From Rhizobium leguminosarum (GTDB lineage Bacteria > Pseudomonadota > Alphaproteobacteria > Rhizobiales > Rhizobiaceae), in the NCBI RefSeq assembly GCF_004123835.1, contig NZ_MZMU01000012.1:186001-250000 (forward strand): a stretch of DNA of 64,000 nucleotides. Reading direction: 5' to 3'. Shown one piece after another: positions 21,034-28,647 of the stretch. Position 1 is the first letter of the stretch. Each line of letters starts with the position of its first letter. The translations under genes and the position numbers were made by a program. The notes under the pieces are model-generated. The model saw only the letters and a list, made by a program, of their open reading frames with translations, did no database searches and had not been told where the DNA came from.

Positions 21034-21456
21034 TTGCCCCAGACGATCCTCACCTTGTCCACACGCGGACAGGGCCTTTACGAATTCACCGACCAGGCGG
21101 AGGCCTTCGTCAACGCATCGGGGCGGGATGAGGGGCTTCTCACGGTCTTCGTGCGCCACACATCCTGCTCGCTGCTGATCCAGGAAAATGCCGATCCCGA
21201 TGTGCGCACCGATCTTCTCGCCTTCTTCCGCCGCCTCGTGCCGCCGGCCTCCGATCCCGAGATGGGCTGGATCGTGCACAGGGCCGAGGGGCCGGACGAT
21301 ATGCCGGCGCATATCAAGGCGGCGCTGACGCAGGTCTCGATCGGCATTCCCGTCGCCAGGGGGCGGTTGATGCTCGGCACTTGGCAGGGGCTCTATCTCT
21401 TTGAACATCGAGACCGGCCGCACCGGCGCGAAGTCGTGCTGCATCTCAGCGATTGA
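21034..21456 (+). CDS. YjbQ-family protein (secondary thiamine-phosphate synthase-like)
   Basis: About 140 residues of the YjbQ/UPF0047 family. It has the beginning TLSTRGQGLYEFTDQAEAFV, the motif VFVRHTSCSLLIQENADPDVRTD near 40-60, and the second conserved stretch MPAHIKAALTQVSIGIPVARGRLMLGTWQGLYLFEHR. The conserved His and Asp residues are all there. Members have weak thiamine-phosphate synthase activity in E. coli tests; the cellular role is unclear. I choose a TTG at 21034 with AGGAGAG in front, because homologues start just here; an upstream ATG would add 27 unconserved residues. Confidence 0.83.
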   Translation: MPQTILTLSTRGQGLYEFTDQAEAFVNASGRDEGLLTVFVRHTSCSLLIQENADPDVRTDLLAFFRRLVPPASDPEMGWIVHRAEGPDDMPAHIKAALTQVSIGIPVARGRLMLGTWQGLYLFEHRDRPHRREVVLHLSD

Positions 21457-21472
21457 AATCGGTTAATGGTTG

Positions 21473-21515
21473 TGAATGCAAACTGAATGCCCGGTTCGAA
21501 CGCCATTCAGTTTGC
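21473..21515. promoter_or_regulatory. inverted and direct repeat upstream of the secreted-protein gene
   Basis: GCAAACTGAATG (21478-21489) and CATTCAGTTTGC (21504-21515) are a perfect 12-base inverted repeat. Overlapping it, TGAATGC occurs twice with an 11-base period (21473 and 21484). An 11-base direct repeat is the usual shape of OmpR-type response-regulator sites. It lies about 65 bases before the start of the next gene, so it is a candidate operator; a hairpin ending the yjbQ transcript is the other choice. Confidence 0.45.
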
Positions 21516-21578
21516 TGGGTCTACTGTCGAGACAATCCCTGAAGGGAGAGCTTGGAATTCAATCGACGGAGACACAAC

Positions 21579-21884
21579 ATGACGCATTTCCTGACCAAGG
21601 CTTCGCTTGCCGCTCTGCTCGCCCTCTGCACCATTCCGGCCACTGTTTCCACGGCGGCCGCCGCCGGACCGCAGACGAACTTCGTCGTCGAGGCGCAATA
21701 CCATCGTCCGATCCGCGGCTGCTCGCCGATGCACGCGGTGCGCAAGGCGCGTGATTTCGGCCTGCGGAGAGCCCATATCACCCGCATGTCGCCGCGCGTT
21801 GTCGTCGTTGCCGGACGCGACCGCCGCGGCTGGGACAGGATCACCTTCGCGAATGTCCGCGGCTGCCCGCTGATCCGGCGCTGA
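21579..21884 (+). CDS. small secreted cysteine-pair protein (first paralogue)
   Basis: A 101-residue protein with a clear signal peptide (MTHFLTKASLAALLALC to the AAAAG cleavage area near residue 28). The mature part is basic and carries two cysteines, in RGCSPMHAVRKARDFGLRR and in FANVRGCPLIRR, probably forming one disulfide. Function unknown. The next gene encodes a homologue with the same two cysteine contexts, so this is a local duplication. GGAGA is found 7 bases before the ATG. A repeat that may be an operator lies upstream at 21473-21515. Confidence 0.75.
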   Translation: MTHFLTKASLAALLALCTIPATVSTAAAAGPQTNFVVEAQYHRPIRGCSPMHAVRKARDFGLRRAHITRMSPRVVVVAGRDRRGWDRITFANVRGCPLIRR

Positions 21885-22060
21885 GGACTGCAGCCGGAGG
21901 CGCCGATGCGGCGCTTCCGGTCTGTTTTTGCCTTGACGGTGACACTTTCAGCCGTCTCTTCTCTGACCTGTATGAGTGATTCCCAAATGACGCTTCGGCG
22001 TTATGCGGAGTAATGGGAGGGCGGCTCGACCGCACCGACTTTCAAACGAAAGGTTTTTCG

Positions 22061-22396
22061 ATGATGCAGTTTCTGGCAAAGGCGGGTCTGGCCGTCATGC
22101 TGACAGCCGGCACCCTTGCCGGCACGGTGGTCCCGGCCGCCGCCCAGTTGAATATCATTATTGGCGAGCCGGACCGTGGTCCGCCGCAGGATTACCGCCG
22201 CCCGCCGGGCCGCGACCGGCCGTCGCGCGGATGCGATCCGCGGCTCGCCGAAAACCTCGCCCGGGATTACGGCTTCCGCCGCACGCGCGTCGTCGATATC
22301 ACGCCGCGCCGTGTGATCGTCCAGGGCTGGACGCGTCGCGGTCCCGGTGAAATGAGCTTCGGCAATGTGCGCGGTTGCCCCGCCCTGCGCCGCTAA
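22061..22396 (+). CDS. small secreted cysteine-pair protein (second paralogue)
   Basis: A 111-residue protein with a signal peptide ending near VVPAAAQ (about residue 29), then an Asp/Arg/Pro-rich linker (PDRGPPQDYRRPPGRDRPSR) missing from the first paralogue. The shared domain follows: RGCDPRLAENLARDYGFRR, TPRRVIVQGWTRRG and FGNVRGCPALRR. Both cysteines are kept. The function is unknown; likely periplasmic. AAAGG precedes the ATG. A terminator follows at 22443, and there is no trace of the upstream repeat of the first copy, so the two may be controlled separately. Confidence 0.75.
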   Translation: MMQFLAKAGLAVMLTAGTLAGTVVPAAAQLNIIIGEPDRGPPQDYRRPPGRDRPSRGCDPRLAENLARDYGFRRTRVVDITPRRVIVQGWTRRGPGEMSFGNVRGCPALRR

Positions 22397-22442
22397 TCGT
22401 TAGAAGAAAACGCCGCCCCGTCTCCCCGATGTGGCGGCCAAG

Positions 22443-22490
22443 AACCGCCTTTGCCCGTCTCCCCGGATCGGCAAGGGCGGTTTTCTTTTT
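22443..22490 (+). terminator. Rho-independent terminator after the second secreted-protein gene
   Basis: A stem built from AACCGCC plus TTGCC pairing with GGCAA plus GGCGGTT, closing over CCGTCTCCCCGGATC, is followed by TTCTTTTTG. Confidence 0.8.
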
Positions 22491-22505
22491 GTGAAAGTGT
22501 TTTTA

Positions 22506-22540
22506 CAGCGCCGCGCATCTGAAAAGACGCGCGGCGCTTT
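22506..22540 (-). terminator. terminator hairpin of the SIMPL gene
   Basis: An almost perfect stem, AGCGCCGCGC facing GCGCGGCGCT, lies right behind the stop of the minus-strand SIMPL gene and ends in a TGTAAAAAC stretch on that strand. The core (ACAGCGCC..GGCGCT) is the same as one hairpin of the repeats at 33366 and 43231, so this may be a captured repeat piece now working as a terminator. Confidence 0.65.
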
Positions 22541-22544
22541 CATT

Positions 22545-23285
22545 TTACTGCTCGATGGCGAAGGTCACGGTGACGCTGACATTGTAATTGTTCTCGCCGC
22601 CCTGGACGGGAACGGCAGCGTCGGAGGCCTCTTTCATCATCGTGGCGCGATAGGCCGGCTGCGGCATCGCGCGCGGCACATTCTCGTTGATCTCGAGAAT
22701 GCGGCCAAGCTTGACGCCGGCGGCTTCGCTCAGCGTCTTCGCCTTCTTGACGGCACTGGCGACAGCATTCTTGCGTGCCTCTTCAATCACGGCGTCCGGC
22801 TTGTCGTTGGTGAACTGGATTTCGCCGCCCTGGTTGATGCCGAGGGTGACGGACTGGTCGATCACCGCGCCGAGCTTGGCGAGATCGCGCAGCCTGACGG
22901 TGACCGAATTGATGGTCTGGTAGCCGATCAGCTGCGGTTGCTGCTGCTGGCCGTCGACGGGCTGCGGGTAGTTGTATTGCGGCTGGATGGAAAAGCCGGA
23001 GGTCTGCAGATCTCGCTCGGCGATGCCGCCGCTCTTCAGCGCGGCAAGCACGTCGTTCATTGCCTTGTTGTTCTCATCGAGCGCTTCGCGGGCGGTTTTC
23101 GCCTGCTTGACGACGGCGAGATTGACGATGGCCATATCGGGAGCGACGGAGGATTCGCCATCGCCGGTCACCGAAATCACCGGCTCGCGCGGCTTTGCCT
23201 CCTGCGCGAAGGCGGGCGCTGCGGCGGCAAGCGGCAGCGCCAGAAGGGCGGTCATCAGGACAGTTCTGGTATAGATCGGCGCCAT
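22545..23285 (-). CDS. SIMPL (DUF541) domain periplasmic protein
   Basis: A 246-residue protein with a signal peptide (TALLALPLAAAAPAFAQE, cleavage near residue 28). A SIMPL/DUF541 domain fills the rest: VISVTGDGESSVAPDMAIVNLAVV, then TSGFSIQPQYNYPQP, YQTINSVTVRLRDLAKLG, ARKNAVASAVKKAKTLSEAAGVKLG, and the final VSVTVTFAIEQ. Relatives include Omp28/BP26 of Brucella and E. coli YggE, periplasmic proteins that form ring oligomers and are linked to oxidative stress. It is a single gene with its own terminator. Confidence 0.9.
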   Translation of the reverse strand: MAPIYTRTVLMTALLALPLAAAAPAFAQEAKPREPVISVTGDGESSVAPDMAIVNLAVVKQAKTAREALDENNKAMNDVLAALKSGGIAERDLQTSGFSIQPQYNYPQPVDGQQQQPQLIGYQTINSVTVRLRDLAKLGAVIDQSVTLGINQGGEIQFTNDKPDAVIEEARKNAVASAVKKAKTLSEAAGVKLGRILEINENVPRAMPQPAYRATMMKEASDAAVPVQGGENNYNVSVTVTFAIEQ

Positions 23286-23507
23286 GTTTTCATTCCTTGG
23301 TTGTCGTTTCCCGGAACAGCTTTCTGTCGGTTGATTGTGAAGCTATTACGGCGGAAAAGACAGGCGCATGCGCATCGCGAGAAAAATGTCAGAGATGCCT
23401 GCACCGGAGCTTGAACCGGAGGATGTCCGCCTACCTCAAAAGCCGAAACGGCTGGACCGGAACCGACGGCTCGCTATCATATGGCGACCATCGACGACGA
23501 GGAAACA

Positions 23508-23927
23508 ATGTTCGAAACGCTCGATCCCGTCCCGTCCGAGATCGCCACTGCGATTTCCGACGGCCTGAATGCCTTCAACGAGAGCGCTGAGATCAGACGC
23601 GAGGCCTTCGCCATCGTCTGGCGGGAGAATGGAGGGCTTGCCGGCGGGATAACGGCGTCCGTTTCCTTCTCGATTCTTTTCCTCGGCAATCTGTGGGTCG
23701 CGGAATCGCTGCGCCTGAGCGGCATCGGCCGGAAGCTGATGGCGGCGGCGGAAGAAGAAGGGCGCCGCCGCGCCGCCGTCATGGCCTGCGTCGACACGCT
23801 CTCGACCCAGGCCCCGGATTATTACCCGAAGCTCGGATATGTCGAGTTCGGCAGGGTCAGCGGCCATGCGGGCGGCCGGCCCGTCGACCGGATCTGGTTC
23901 CGGAAGGAATTTTTCGCCGCAACTTGA
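23508..23927 (+). CDS. GNAT-family N-acetyltransferase
   Basis: About 139 residues. The acetyl-CoA site is visible as LRLSGIGRKLMAAAEEEGRRRA near residue 65 (the Q/R-x-x-G-x-G/A loop), after the strand FLGNLWVAESL. The C-terminal part YYPKLGYVEFGR is the typical GNAT end. The substrate is unknown. I choose the ATG at 23508 because GACGAGGAAACA precedes it and MFETLD is a common start for this group; an in-frame ATG nine codons upstream is possible. Confidence 0.8.
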   Translation: MFETLDPVPSEIATAISDGLNAFNESAEIRREAFAIVWRENGGLAGGITASVSFSILFLGNLWVAESLRLSGIGRKLMAAAEEEGRRRAAVMACVDTLSTQAPDYYPKLGYVEFGRVSGHAGGRPVDRIWFRKEFFAAT

Positions 23928-24427
23928 TCAGAAGCCGCTGGCGGCTTCCCATCAGATATCAACTGAAATGACATTGGAGGACGTAATCGCGGGGGCAGAC
24001 GAGTCGGTTGACCCGCCATTGTCCTGCTAGGCGCCGAAATCGTCCATGAAGGATGGATGGATAGCGGGCTTGCGCTCTTCGCGTGCGTCGCGAATGCGCT
24101 GGGGAACCGCACCGAGACCAGCGACGAAGCGGGTGAGGAGATTGCGGTTGAAAAGTTTATGTATGGCACTCATGGCAGTTCACTCATTCTTTTTTTTGTT
24201 AGCCGGCAGCATATATTTTGCCCAGGCTGCCATAACAATGGGCAATTTTGCATGACAGTTATGTGGCAGTGCATGGCTTGAGGGTGGCTGGCCTAAAAGG
24301 TGATCACATTGGCGTTAGAAGCGGCCGTCGAGGGCGGTCGGCCGCTATAAATCCTCGTAGGTATTCGCCGTGGGTGGTAGATTGCCCGCTTGGGGTAAAA
24401 CCATGCCCCTCCGAAGGAGAAGCTCAG
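23928..24427. other. AT-richer intergenic stretch with one possible small gene
   Basis: This 500-base stretch has lower GC than the surroundings, with T runs near 24190-24200 and a TATATTTTG segment near 24210. I see no repeat of the rhizobial families. A possible 48-codon gene on the minus strand is listed separately. The remainder upstream of the lipoprotein gene (24174-24427) shows nothing I can name. Confidence 0.5.
24027..24173 (-). CDS. possible small basic protein (48 aa)
   Basis: On the minus strand an ATG at 24173 opens 48 codons reading MSAIHKLFNRNLLTRFVAGL, then a Gln-Arg-Ile-Arg-Asp helix, and ending SFMDDFGA before TAG. It is basic and helical at the front and acidic at the end, unlike random shadow frames in this genome, and it uses GC-ending codons. 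The ribosome site is weak (GAGTGAACTGCC). I do not recognise a family. The evidence is composition and an open frame in an otherwise empty gap. Confidence 0.35.
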   Translation of the reverse strand: MSAIHKLFNRNLLTRFVAGLGAVPQRIRDAREERKPAIHPSFMDDFGA

Positions 24428-24619
24428 ATGAACCGATTTTTCGCATTTGTCGCGACCGGAACGCTGATCAGCCTTGCCACGATCATTTCGGGTTGCACTT
24501 CGTCCGGAAGCGTCGACCAGACGTCGTCGATCGGCGGCGGTTATTATGAGCGTCAGCCGCTTAATCCCGCGTGTGGGGGTGGGTTTAGACCTAGCGACGG
24601 GCGGTCTTGCAGTTATTAG
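24428..24619 (+). CDS. small lipoprotein
   Basis: A 63-residue protein with a lipoprotein signal: MNRFFAFVATGTLISLATII followed by the lipobox SGC, so cysteine 23 should be lipidated. The mature tail is short and rich in Ser, Gly and Tyr (GSVDQTSSIGGGYYERQ) and ends in a C-x-Y motif. Function unknown. Position +2 of the mature chain is threonine, not aspartate, which favours the outer membrane. GAAGGAGAAG gives a good ribosome site. Confidence 0.7.
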   Translation: MNRFFAFVATGTLISLATIISGCTSSGSVDQTSSIGGGYYERQPLNPACGGGFRPSDGRSCSY

Positions 24620-24757
24620 AGGGCGCGATACTTGTCACGACCACTTTGGCGCATATGTTCTCTAATCGTATAGTTCTGCGAGTGTGTCTTTAGCGTTGCA
24701 GCTATTTGTTGAGGTGGGCTGTATCCTCTGGCGCGTTGCAAGACATGGGGTAAACGA

Positions 24758-25384
24758 ATGAAGTTAACGGTCGCCACCACTTTTCTAGCACTTGTCGCAA
24801 CGACCGCGTTTGCGGCGGATGCCGTACAGGACATCCCGGCCGCACCTGTTGCGGCTGCGCCGGCTTTCACCTGGTCAGGCCCTTATCTCGGTATCGATGG
24901 CGGCGCCAGTTGGCTAAACGGTGACTTCAGCGTCGGCGGGGCCAGCGATTCTCAGGATTTCAACGGCGGCGTCTTCGGTGGATTTGTGGGTTACAATTTC
25001 CAGTTCGACAACAACTTCGTTGTTGGTATCGAGGGCAACCTCGAACACAACTGGAACGAAGAGGAAGCGCTGGGGGCGGACGTTGGGACCGATTGGGCCG
25101 GCGCTGTTCGTGGTCGTGTCGGCTACGCCTTCGACAGAGCGCTGCTTTACGGCGCAGCTGGTTGGACCGCCACGCGCGGATACGTGGACGTGCCGGGGTT
25201 TGACAAAGAAACGGAGACCTTCAACGGTTACACCGTCGGTGCTGGCGTCGACTTTGCCATCACCAACAACATCTTCGCCCGCGGCGAGTATCGGTATAAT
25301 GACTTCGGCGAGAATGACATTCTCGGCGTTGATGTCGACCTCGACCAACACGAACTCAAGTTCGGAATCGGCGTGAAGTTCTAA
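24758..25384 (+). CDS. outer-membrane beta-barrel protein (Omp25/RopB-like)
   Basis: A 208-residue outer-membrane protein. It has a signal peptide (MKLTVATTFLALVATTAFAAD), a short proline/alanine stretch, and an eight-strand barrel of the OmpA-like / Omp25-Omp31 type: FTWSGPYLGIDGGASW, FGGFVGYNFQFDNNFVVGIEGN, AGAVRGRVGYAFDRALLYGAAGWT, NIFARGEYRYNDFG. It ends in the usual C-terminal aromatic KFGIGVKF. Several paralogues are normal in rhizobia. Codon use is a little less GC-biased than in housekeeping neighbours. A terminator follows. Confidence 0.9.
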   Translation: MKLTVATTFLALVATTAFAADAVQDIPAAPVAAAPAFTWSGPYLGIDGGASWLNGDFSVGGASDSQDFNGGVFGGFVGYNFQFDNNFVVGIEGNLEHNWNEEEALGADVGTDWAGAVRGRVGYAFDRALLYGAAGWTATRGYVDVPGFDKETETFNGYTVGAGVDFAITNNIFARGEYRYNDFGENDILGVDVDLDQHELKFGIGVKF

Positions 25385-25410
25385 GAACTGTCTGTCGTAT
25401 CAGCCGGAGG

Positions 25411-25440
25411 AAAGCCCCGCCGAAAAAGCGGGGGCTTTTG
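25411..25440 (+). terminator. Rho-independent terminator of the barrel-protein gene
   Basis: The stem AAAGCCCCGC / GCGGGGGCTTT, with a one-base bulge and a CGAAAAA loop, lies about 27 bases after the stop and ends in TTTTG. Confidence 0.85.
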
Positions 25441-25546
25441 CATTCATGACAATGCCAGCAAAATCCTTCGATTAAGCCTGACTGCAAGAGTTGGTTGAAA
25501 AGCGCTCGGTCAAAGGTTTAAGCTCCAGACAACTGGGGATACACTA

Positions 25547-26747
25547 ATGGTAACCGTGCGTCGCTCGATCTTGAGCGCCTTCTTTTCCGCTGCCCTTGCT
25601 TCCACATGCCTTGCCGATGCCCCGACGTCGTCGGGTACCGGTTTCGCAGTAACCCCGGATGGCTGGCTGCTAACAAACGCGCACGTCGTCCAGGGATGCA
25701 AGCGCATCGAAATAAAGGGCAGGGGTGACGCCGCCGATCCCCGGATTGACGCCACGAACGATCTAGCTCTGGTCAGGATCGACCAGCGAAGCCGTTGCAA
25801 CCCCTTGTCTTCCGTCATGCGCCGACCCGGCTTGGCGAGGATATCCTCGCTATAGGTTTTCCGTTGGCGACCTTGCTGTCGGATTCCGTCAAGATCACCA
25901 CAGGCAACGTCAACGCACTCGCTGGGCTTCGAAACGACACCCGGTACATTCAGATTTCGACACCAATTCAGCCTGGTTCTGGCGGCCCCGTCGTTGATCG
26001 GGATGGCTTTCTTATGGGCATCACTAGCGCCACGCTCTCGAAAGGCATTGCGGACGAGATTGGGATCACCGCGCAGAACGTGAACTTTGCGATCCGTGCG
26101 TCTGTTGCCGACCTCTTCTTGCAGTCTCAAGGCATTAAAGGACAGTCCGGCGACAGGGCGGCAGACCAGCAGCCAATCTCGACAGCCGACCTGGCGGATA
26201 AGATCACGCCGTCAGTATTCCAAATTCTCTGCTATGGCGAGGAGCAGGAACAGACGTCGATCAACACGCCAAGCGCCACAACTAATCTGCCCGCGCAGCC
26301 AATCGCTTCATTCATCGGTGCCCGCGGCTACGATGCGATCGGCTTCGACTACCGCGCCGTCAAGGATGTCACTTATTCCGGATGCCCGAGATTTGCGAAG
26401 GCGACAGCCAGTGTAAGGCGATTACCTACAACACCAAGCACGGGGTTTGCTTCCTGAAGGATAACGTCGTCGCTCTGATACGGAATTCGGATGCGGTCGC
26501 CGCATACGCATCGTCAAAGGCAGCCGATGTGATCGTATCTGATTTCACGAGCTATTCCGGTGTAGATCTTCCCGGCGGTGACTACAAGCGTCTGAGAGGC
26601 AATAACTATTTGCAGTGTTTCACCGCCTGTATCAGCGACAATGCTTGCAAGGCATTCTCCTATGTTTCGAAAAAATCGGAATGCTGGCTCAAGGACGTGA
26701 TCGGTCGACCTAAGGCGACCAAAGGCGTGGAGTTAGGGATTAAGTAA
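25547..26747 (+). pseudogene. trypsin-like serine protease with PAN domains, two frameshifts
   Basis: Three consecutive frames together give one secreted protein. Part one (25547 to about 25792) has a signal peptide and the chymotrypsin-fold histidine and aspartate (LTNAHVV, NDLALVRID). Part two (about 25795 to 26384) has the serine motif QPGSGGPVVDRDG, a linker, and the start of a PAN/Apple domain (IGARGYDAIGFDYRAVKDVTYSGC). Part three (about 26385 to 26747) completes that domain and adds another (CEGDSQCKAITYN, LQCFTACISDNACKAFSYV). Each join fits loss of a single base; the second looks like CCCC shortened to CCC. With two such breaks it is most likely a decayed gene, unless the sequence is wrong here. 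Confidence 0.75.
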
Positions 26748-26920
26748 AACAGTGAAGGCGGTTCATCACGGAGCTGGAGTTCCGTCGCTCCATCCGCGAC
26801 CCCGTAGCAACGCGTGGGCTCAAGCGGGGCTCAAAGAAGCTTCAAGTTTATTTCAGAATTCGGAACGTGGCGTCAAAATTCCGGATTTCGCCTCCGGCTA
26901 CATGCGGACAACTGGAAAAA

Positions 26921-26996
26921 TGGTGGGCCCGGAGGGACTCGAACCCCCAACCAAGCGGTTATGAGCCGCCGGCTCTAACCATTGAGCTACAGGCCC
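26921..26996 (-). tRNA. tRNA-Ile2 (anticodon CAU, lysidine type)
   Basis: A full 76-base cloverleaf with CCA encoded. The acceptor stem is GGGCCTG with CGGGCCC, the D-arm holds AGCTCAATGGTTAGAGC, the anticodon arm GGCGGCTCATAACCGCT carries CAU, and the T-arm holds GGTTCGAGTCC. The CTCATAA anticodon loop with the following CGCTTGGTT matches bacterial tRNA-Ile2 (ileX type) and not initiator or elongator Met tRNA. TilS would turn the C into lysidine so that it reads AUA. Confidence 0.93.
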
Positions 26997-27196
26997 TGGC
27001 GTCGGGTGTCCGGCGCTTGGGTGCCGGGGCAATGGTTCCCGCAGCACGGGTTCCGCTCTAACGCAAATCCGGGGGAGCCACAAGCGGGCAGCGCAAGCAT
27101 CTGTGGACGATGCATATTTCGTGGGCAGCCACTGGAACCTTCTCGCGCGGGCGACACTTATTCAAGTCACATTCCGCATGAAGAGGGCGATCGCAG

Positions 27197-27565
27197 ATGG
27201 TGGCTTTTAACAGTGCCGTGGTGCTCATCGTGGAGGACGAGCCGCTGATCCGGTTCAATATTCTCGATGTGCTGGAGGAGGTTGGCCATGTGGCGCTGGA
27301 GGCGGCGAATGCCGACGAGGCCCTGGTGGTGCTGAAGGGCAGGCAGGATGTCGATATCCTGTTCACCGACGTCAACATGGCCGGTTCGATGGACGGTCTC
27401 CAACTTGCCAATCGGGTGCGGGCGATGCGGCCGAACATCGGCATCATCATCACCTCGGGCATGGTGCGGCTCGATCCGATGGCGCTGCCCGCCAATACCG
27501 CCTTCCTGCCGAAGCCCTACATGCACGACACGCTGATTTCGACGATCGATTCCCTGATGACGTAA
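27197..27565 (+). CDS. CheY-like single-domain response regulator
   Basis: A 122-residue receiver domain with no output domain. It has the acidic pair in VEDEPLIR (E13, D14), the phosphorylation site in ILFTDVNMAG (D58), the conserved serine in ITSG (S87) and the lysine in FLPKPY (K106), so it should be functional. Such free receivers in rhizobia often belong to stress-response or phosphorelay pathways. There is no adjacent kinase, so the partner is unknown. It faces the cinS gene convergently. Confidence 0.9.
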   Translation: MVAFNSAVVLIVEDEPLIRFNILDVLEEVGHVALEAANADEALVVLKGRQDVDILFTDVNMAGSMDGLQLANRVRAMRPNIGIIITSGMVRLDPMALPANTAFLPKPYMHDTLISTIDSLMT

Positions 27566-27686
27566 CGGCAATACCCTGATGACATGACAGGGGCGCGCAG
27601 CCGCAAAACGGGGACTGGTTTTGCGGCTGCGCGCGAGGCGCCGGGAGACTTGCTCGTCTTCAGGCGGGGCGGAGGGGACCACACCC

Positions 27687-27890
27687 TCAGCTGAAGCTGC
27701 TCTTCAGCGCCTCGTTCTCGTGATGGGCCTTCTTCTCGTAAATCGTGAACAGCGCCATCGAGAGGAGATAGGAGAGGAAGGGATCCCCTATCTGCGTGGC
27801 GATGTCGCGGGATGCGAGAACATGGCGCTCCAGCGCGCCGATATCCTTCTGCATTGGGGTCTGCGTAGCGGTTTGAGCGAGGCGGTTCAT
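27687..27890 (-). CDS. cinS: CinS, small quorum-sensing regulator co-expressed with CinI
   Basis: A 67-residue, mostly helical protein (MNRLAQTATQTPMQKDIGAL at the start, FLSYLLSMALFTIYEKKAHHENEAL near the end). In R. leguminosarum, CinS is the small protein cotranscribed with cinI that passes the CinI signal state to the rai system by countering the repressor PraR. Here the ATG at 27890 overlaps the cinI stop by 4 bases, the same arrangement, which strongly supports the name and means translational coupling. It has no DNA-binding motif, which agrees with action through protein contact. Confidence 0.87.
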   Translation of the reverse strand: MNRLAQTATQTPMQKDIGALERHVLASRDIATQIGDPFLSYLLSMALFTIYEKKAHHENEALKSSFS

Positions 27891-28552
27891 GCTGCCATCT
27901 CCAGGAATTGGGTCACGACCGAGCGGGCCGGCACGTGCCTGACATAAAGGGGTAGGGTGAGGCCGAGGGCGGCGCGCATCTTGCGCAGCACGCGGTCCGA
28001 TACTTCGAAGGCGCCGCAGCAGACGGGGTATTTGCCGTAGCCGTCTGCGCGGCCAAGTTCTTCCACTTCGGCGCCGGCGCGCTTGTAGACGCGCTTGAGG
28101 TAGGGCTCGTAATTGGAAATCATCGTATGGATGCCGTGATCGAGCGCGCATTCGCAAAGCGCAAGCAGCATCATGGAGAAGGCGCGACCGGCATCGACAT
28201 TGGAGAAATCCTTGGCGATCGCCTCCTCGTCGATGCACATGCGCGTGCCTTCCCAGATGCCGGGGGCGATAAGATTGGCGGCATCAGGAAACGTCTCGCG
28301 GAAGACGTCGTAGAGAAGGGTCGGGCCTGTCGTCGGCATCAGGCGCATGCCGCCATAAAGACGGGTGCGGCTGTCGTTGCACCAGACGAGATAGGCGGGA
28401 GCCAGCGAATCGTAGCTATCACGTTCGTAAGGGCCGATGACGGGAACGTCCCAGCCGAGCGTATCGGCGAAGACCTTCTTGCGCAGGCGAAACATCTGGT
28501 CGAGTACGGCAGCGTATTTCTGATACTCATGTGCCTGAATGATAACGAACAT
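27887..28552 (-). CDS. cinI: CinI, N-acyl-homoserine lactone synthase
   Basis: A 221-residue LuxI-family enzyme that makes an acyl-homoserine lactone from SAM and acyl-ACP. R. leguminosarum CinI makes the long-chain 3-hydroxy signal. All invariant LuxI residues are at standard places: R24, F28 and W34 in RLRKKVFADTLGW, E43, D45 and D48 in ERDSYD, and R70 in GGMRLMPTT. I choose the ATG at 28552 (MFVIIQAHEY) with GGAGGG in front; a TTG seven codons upstream lacks a site. It lies between cinR upstream and the overlapping cinS downstream, all on the minus strand. Confidence 0.96.
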   Translation of the reverse strand: MFVIIQAHEYQKYAAVLDQMFRLRKKVFADTLGWDVPVIGPYERDSYDSLAPAYLVWCNDSRTRLYGGMRLMPTTGPTLLYDVFRETFPDAANLIAPGIWEGTRMCIDEEAIAKDFSNVDAGRAFSMMLLALCECALDHGIHTMISNYEPYLKRVYKRAGAEVEELGRADGYGKYPVCCGAFEVSDRVLRKMRAALGLTLPLYVRHVPARSVVTQFLEMAA

Positions 28553-28617
28553 TTTGCCCTCCAGCGTTTTCAAGTTCGTGGAAAGCAGAATGGTTCAGAC
28601 GGGCCGGATCGGAAATT

Positions 28618-28646
28618 CCCTCAGATGGGCCCCCTCAGATGAGGGG
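28618..28646. promoter_or_regulatory. repeat cluster between cinR and cinI (candidate CinR site)
   Basis: The 95-base gap between cinR and cinI contains CCCTCAGATG twice (28618-28627 and 28632-28641). The second copy is part of the perfect palindrome CCCCTCAGATGAGGGG (28631-28646). It begins 1 base after the cinR stop and lies about 65 bases upstream of cinI, so it can be an operator for cinI, or a hairpin ending the cinR message. A T-run typical of a terminator is lacking, which favours an operator. Confidence 0.45.
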
Positions 28647-28647
28647 A

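Noticed and set aside
26867-27061. Open frames over the tRNA giving peptides such as GPEGLEPPTKRL
   Set aside because: The peptide is a translation of the tRNA-Ile2 gene. It is a well-known false hypothetical protein.
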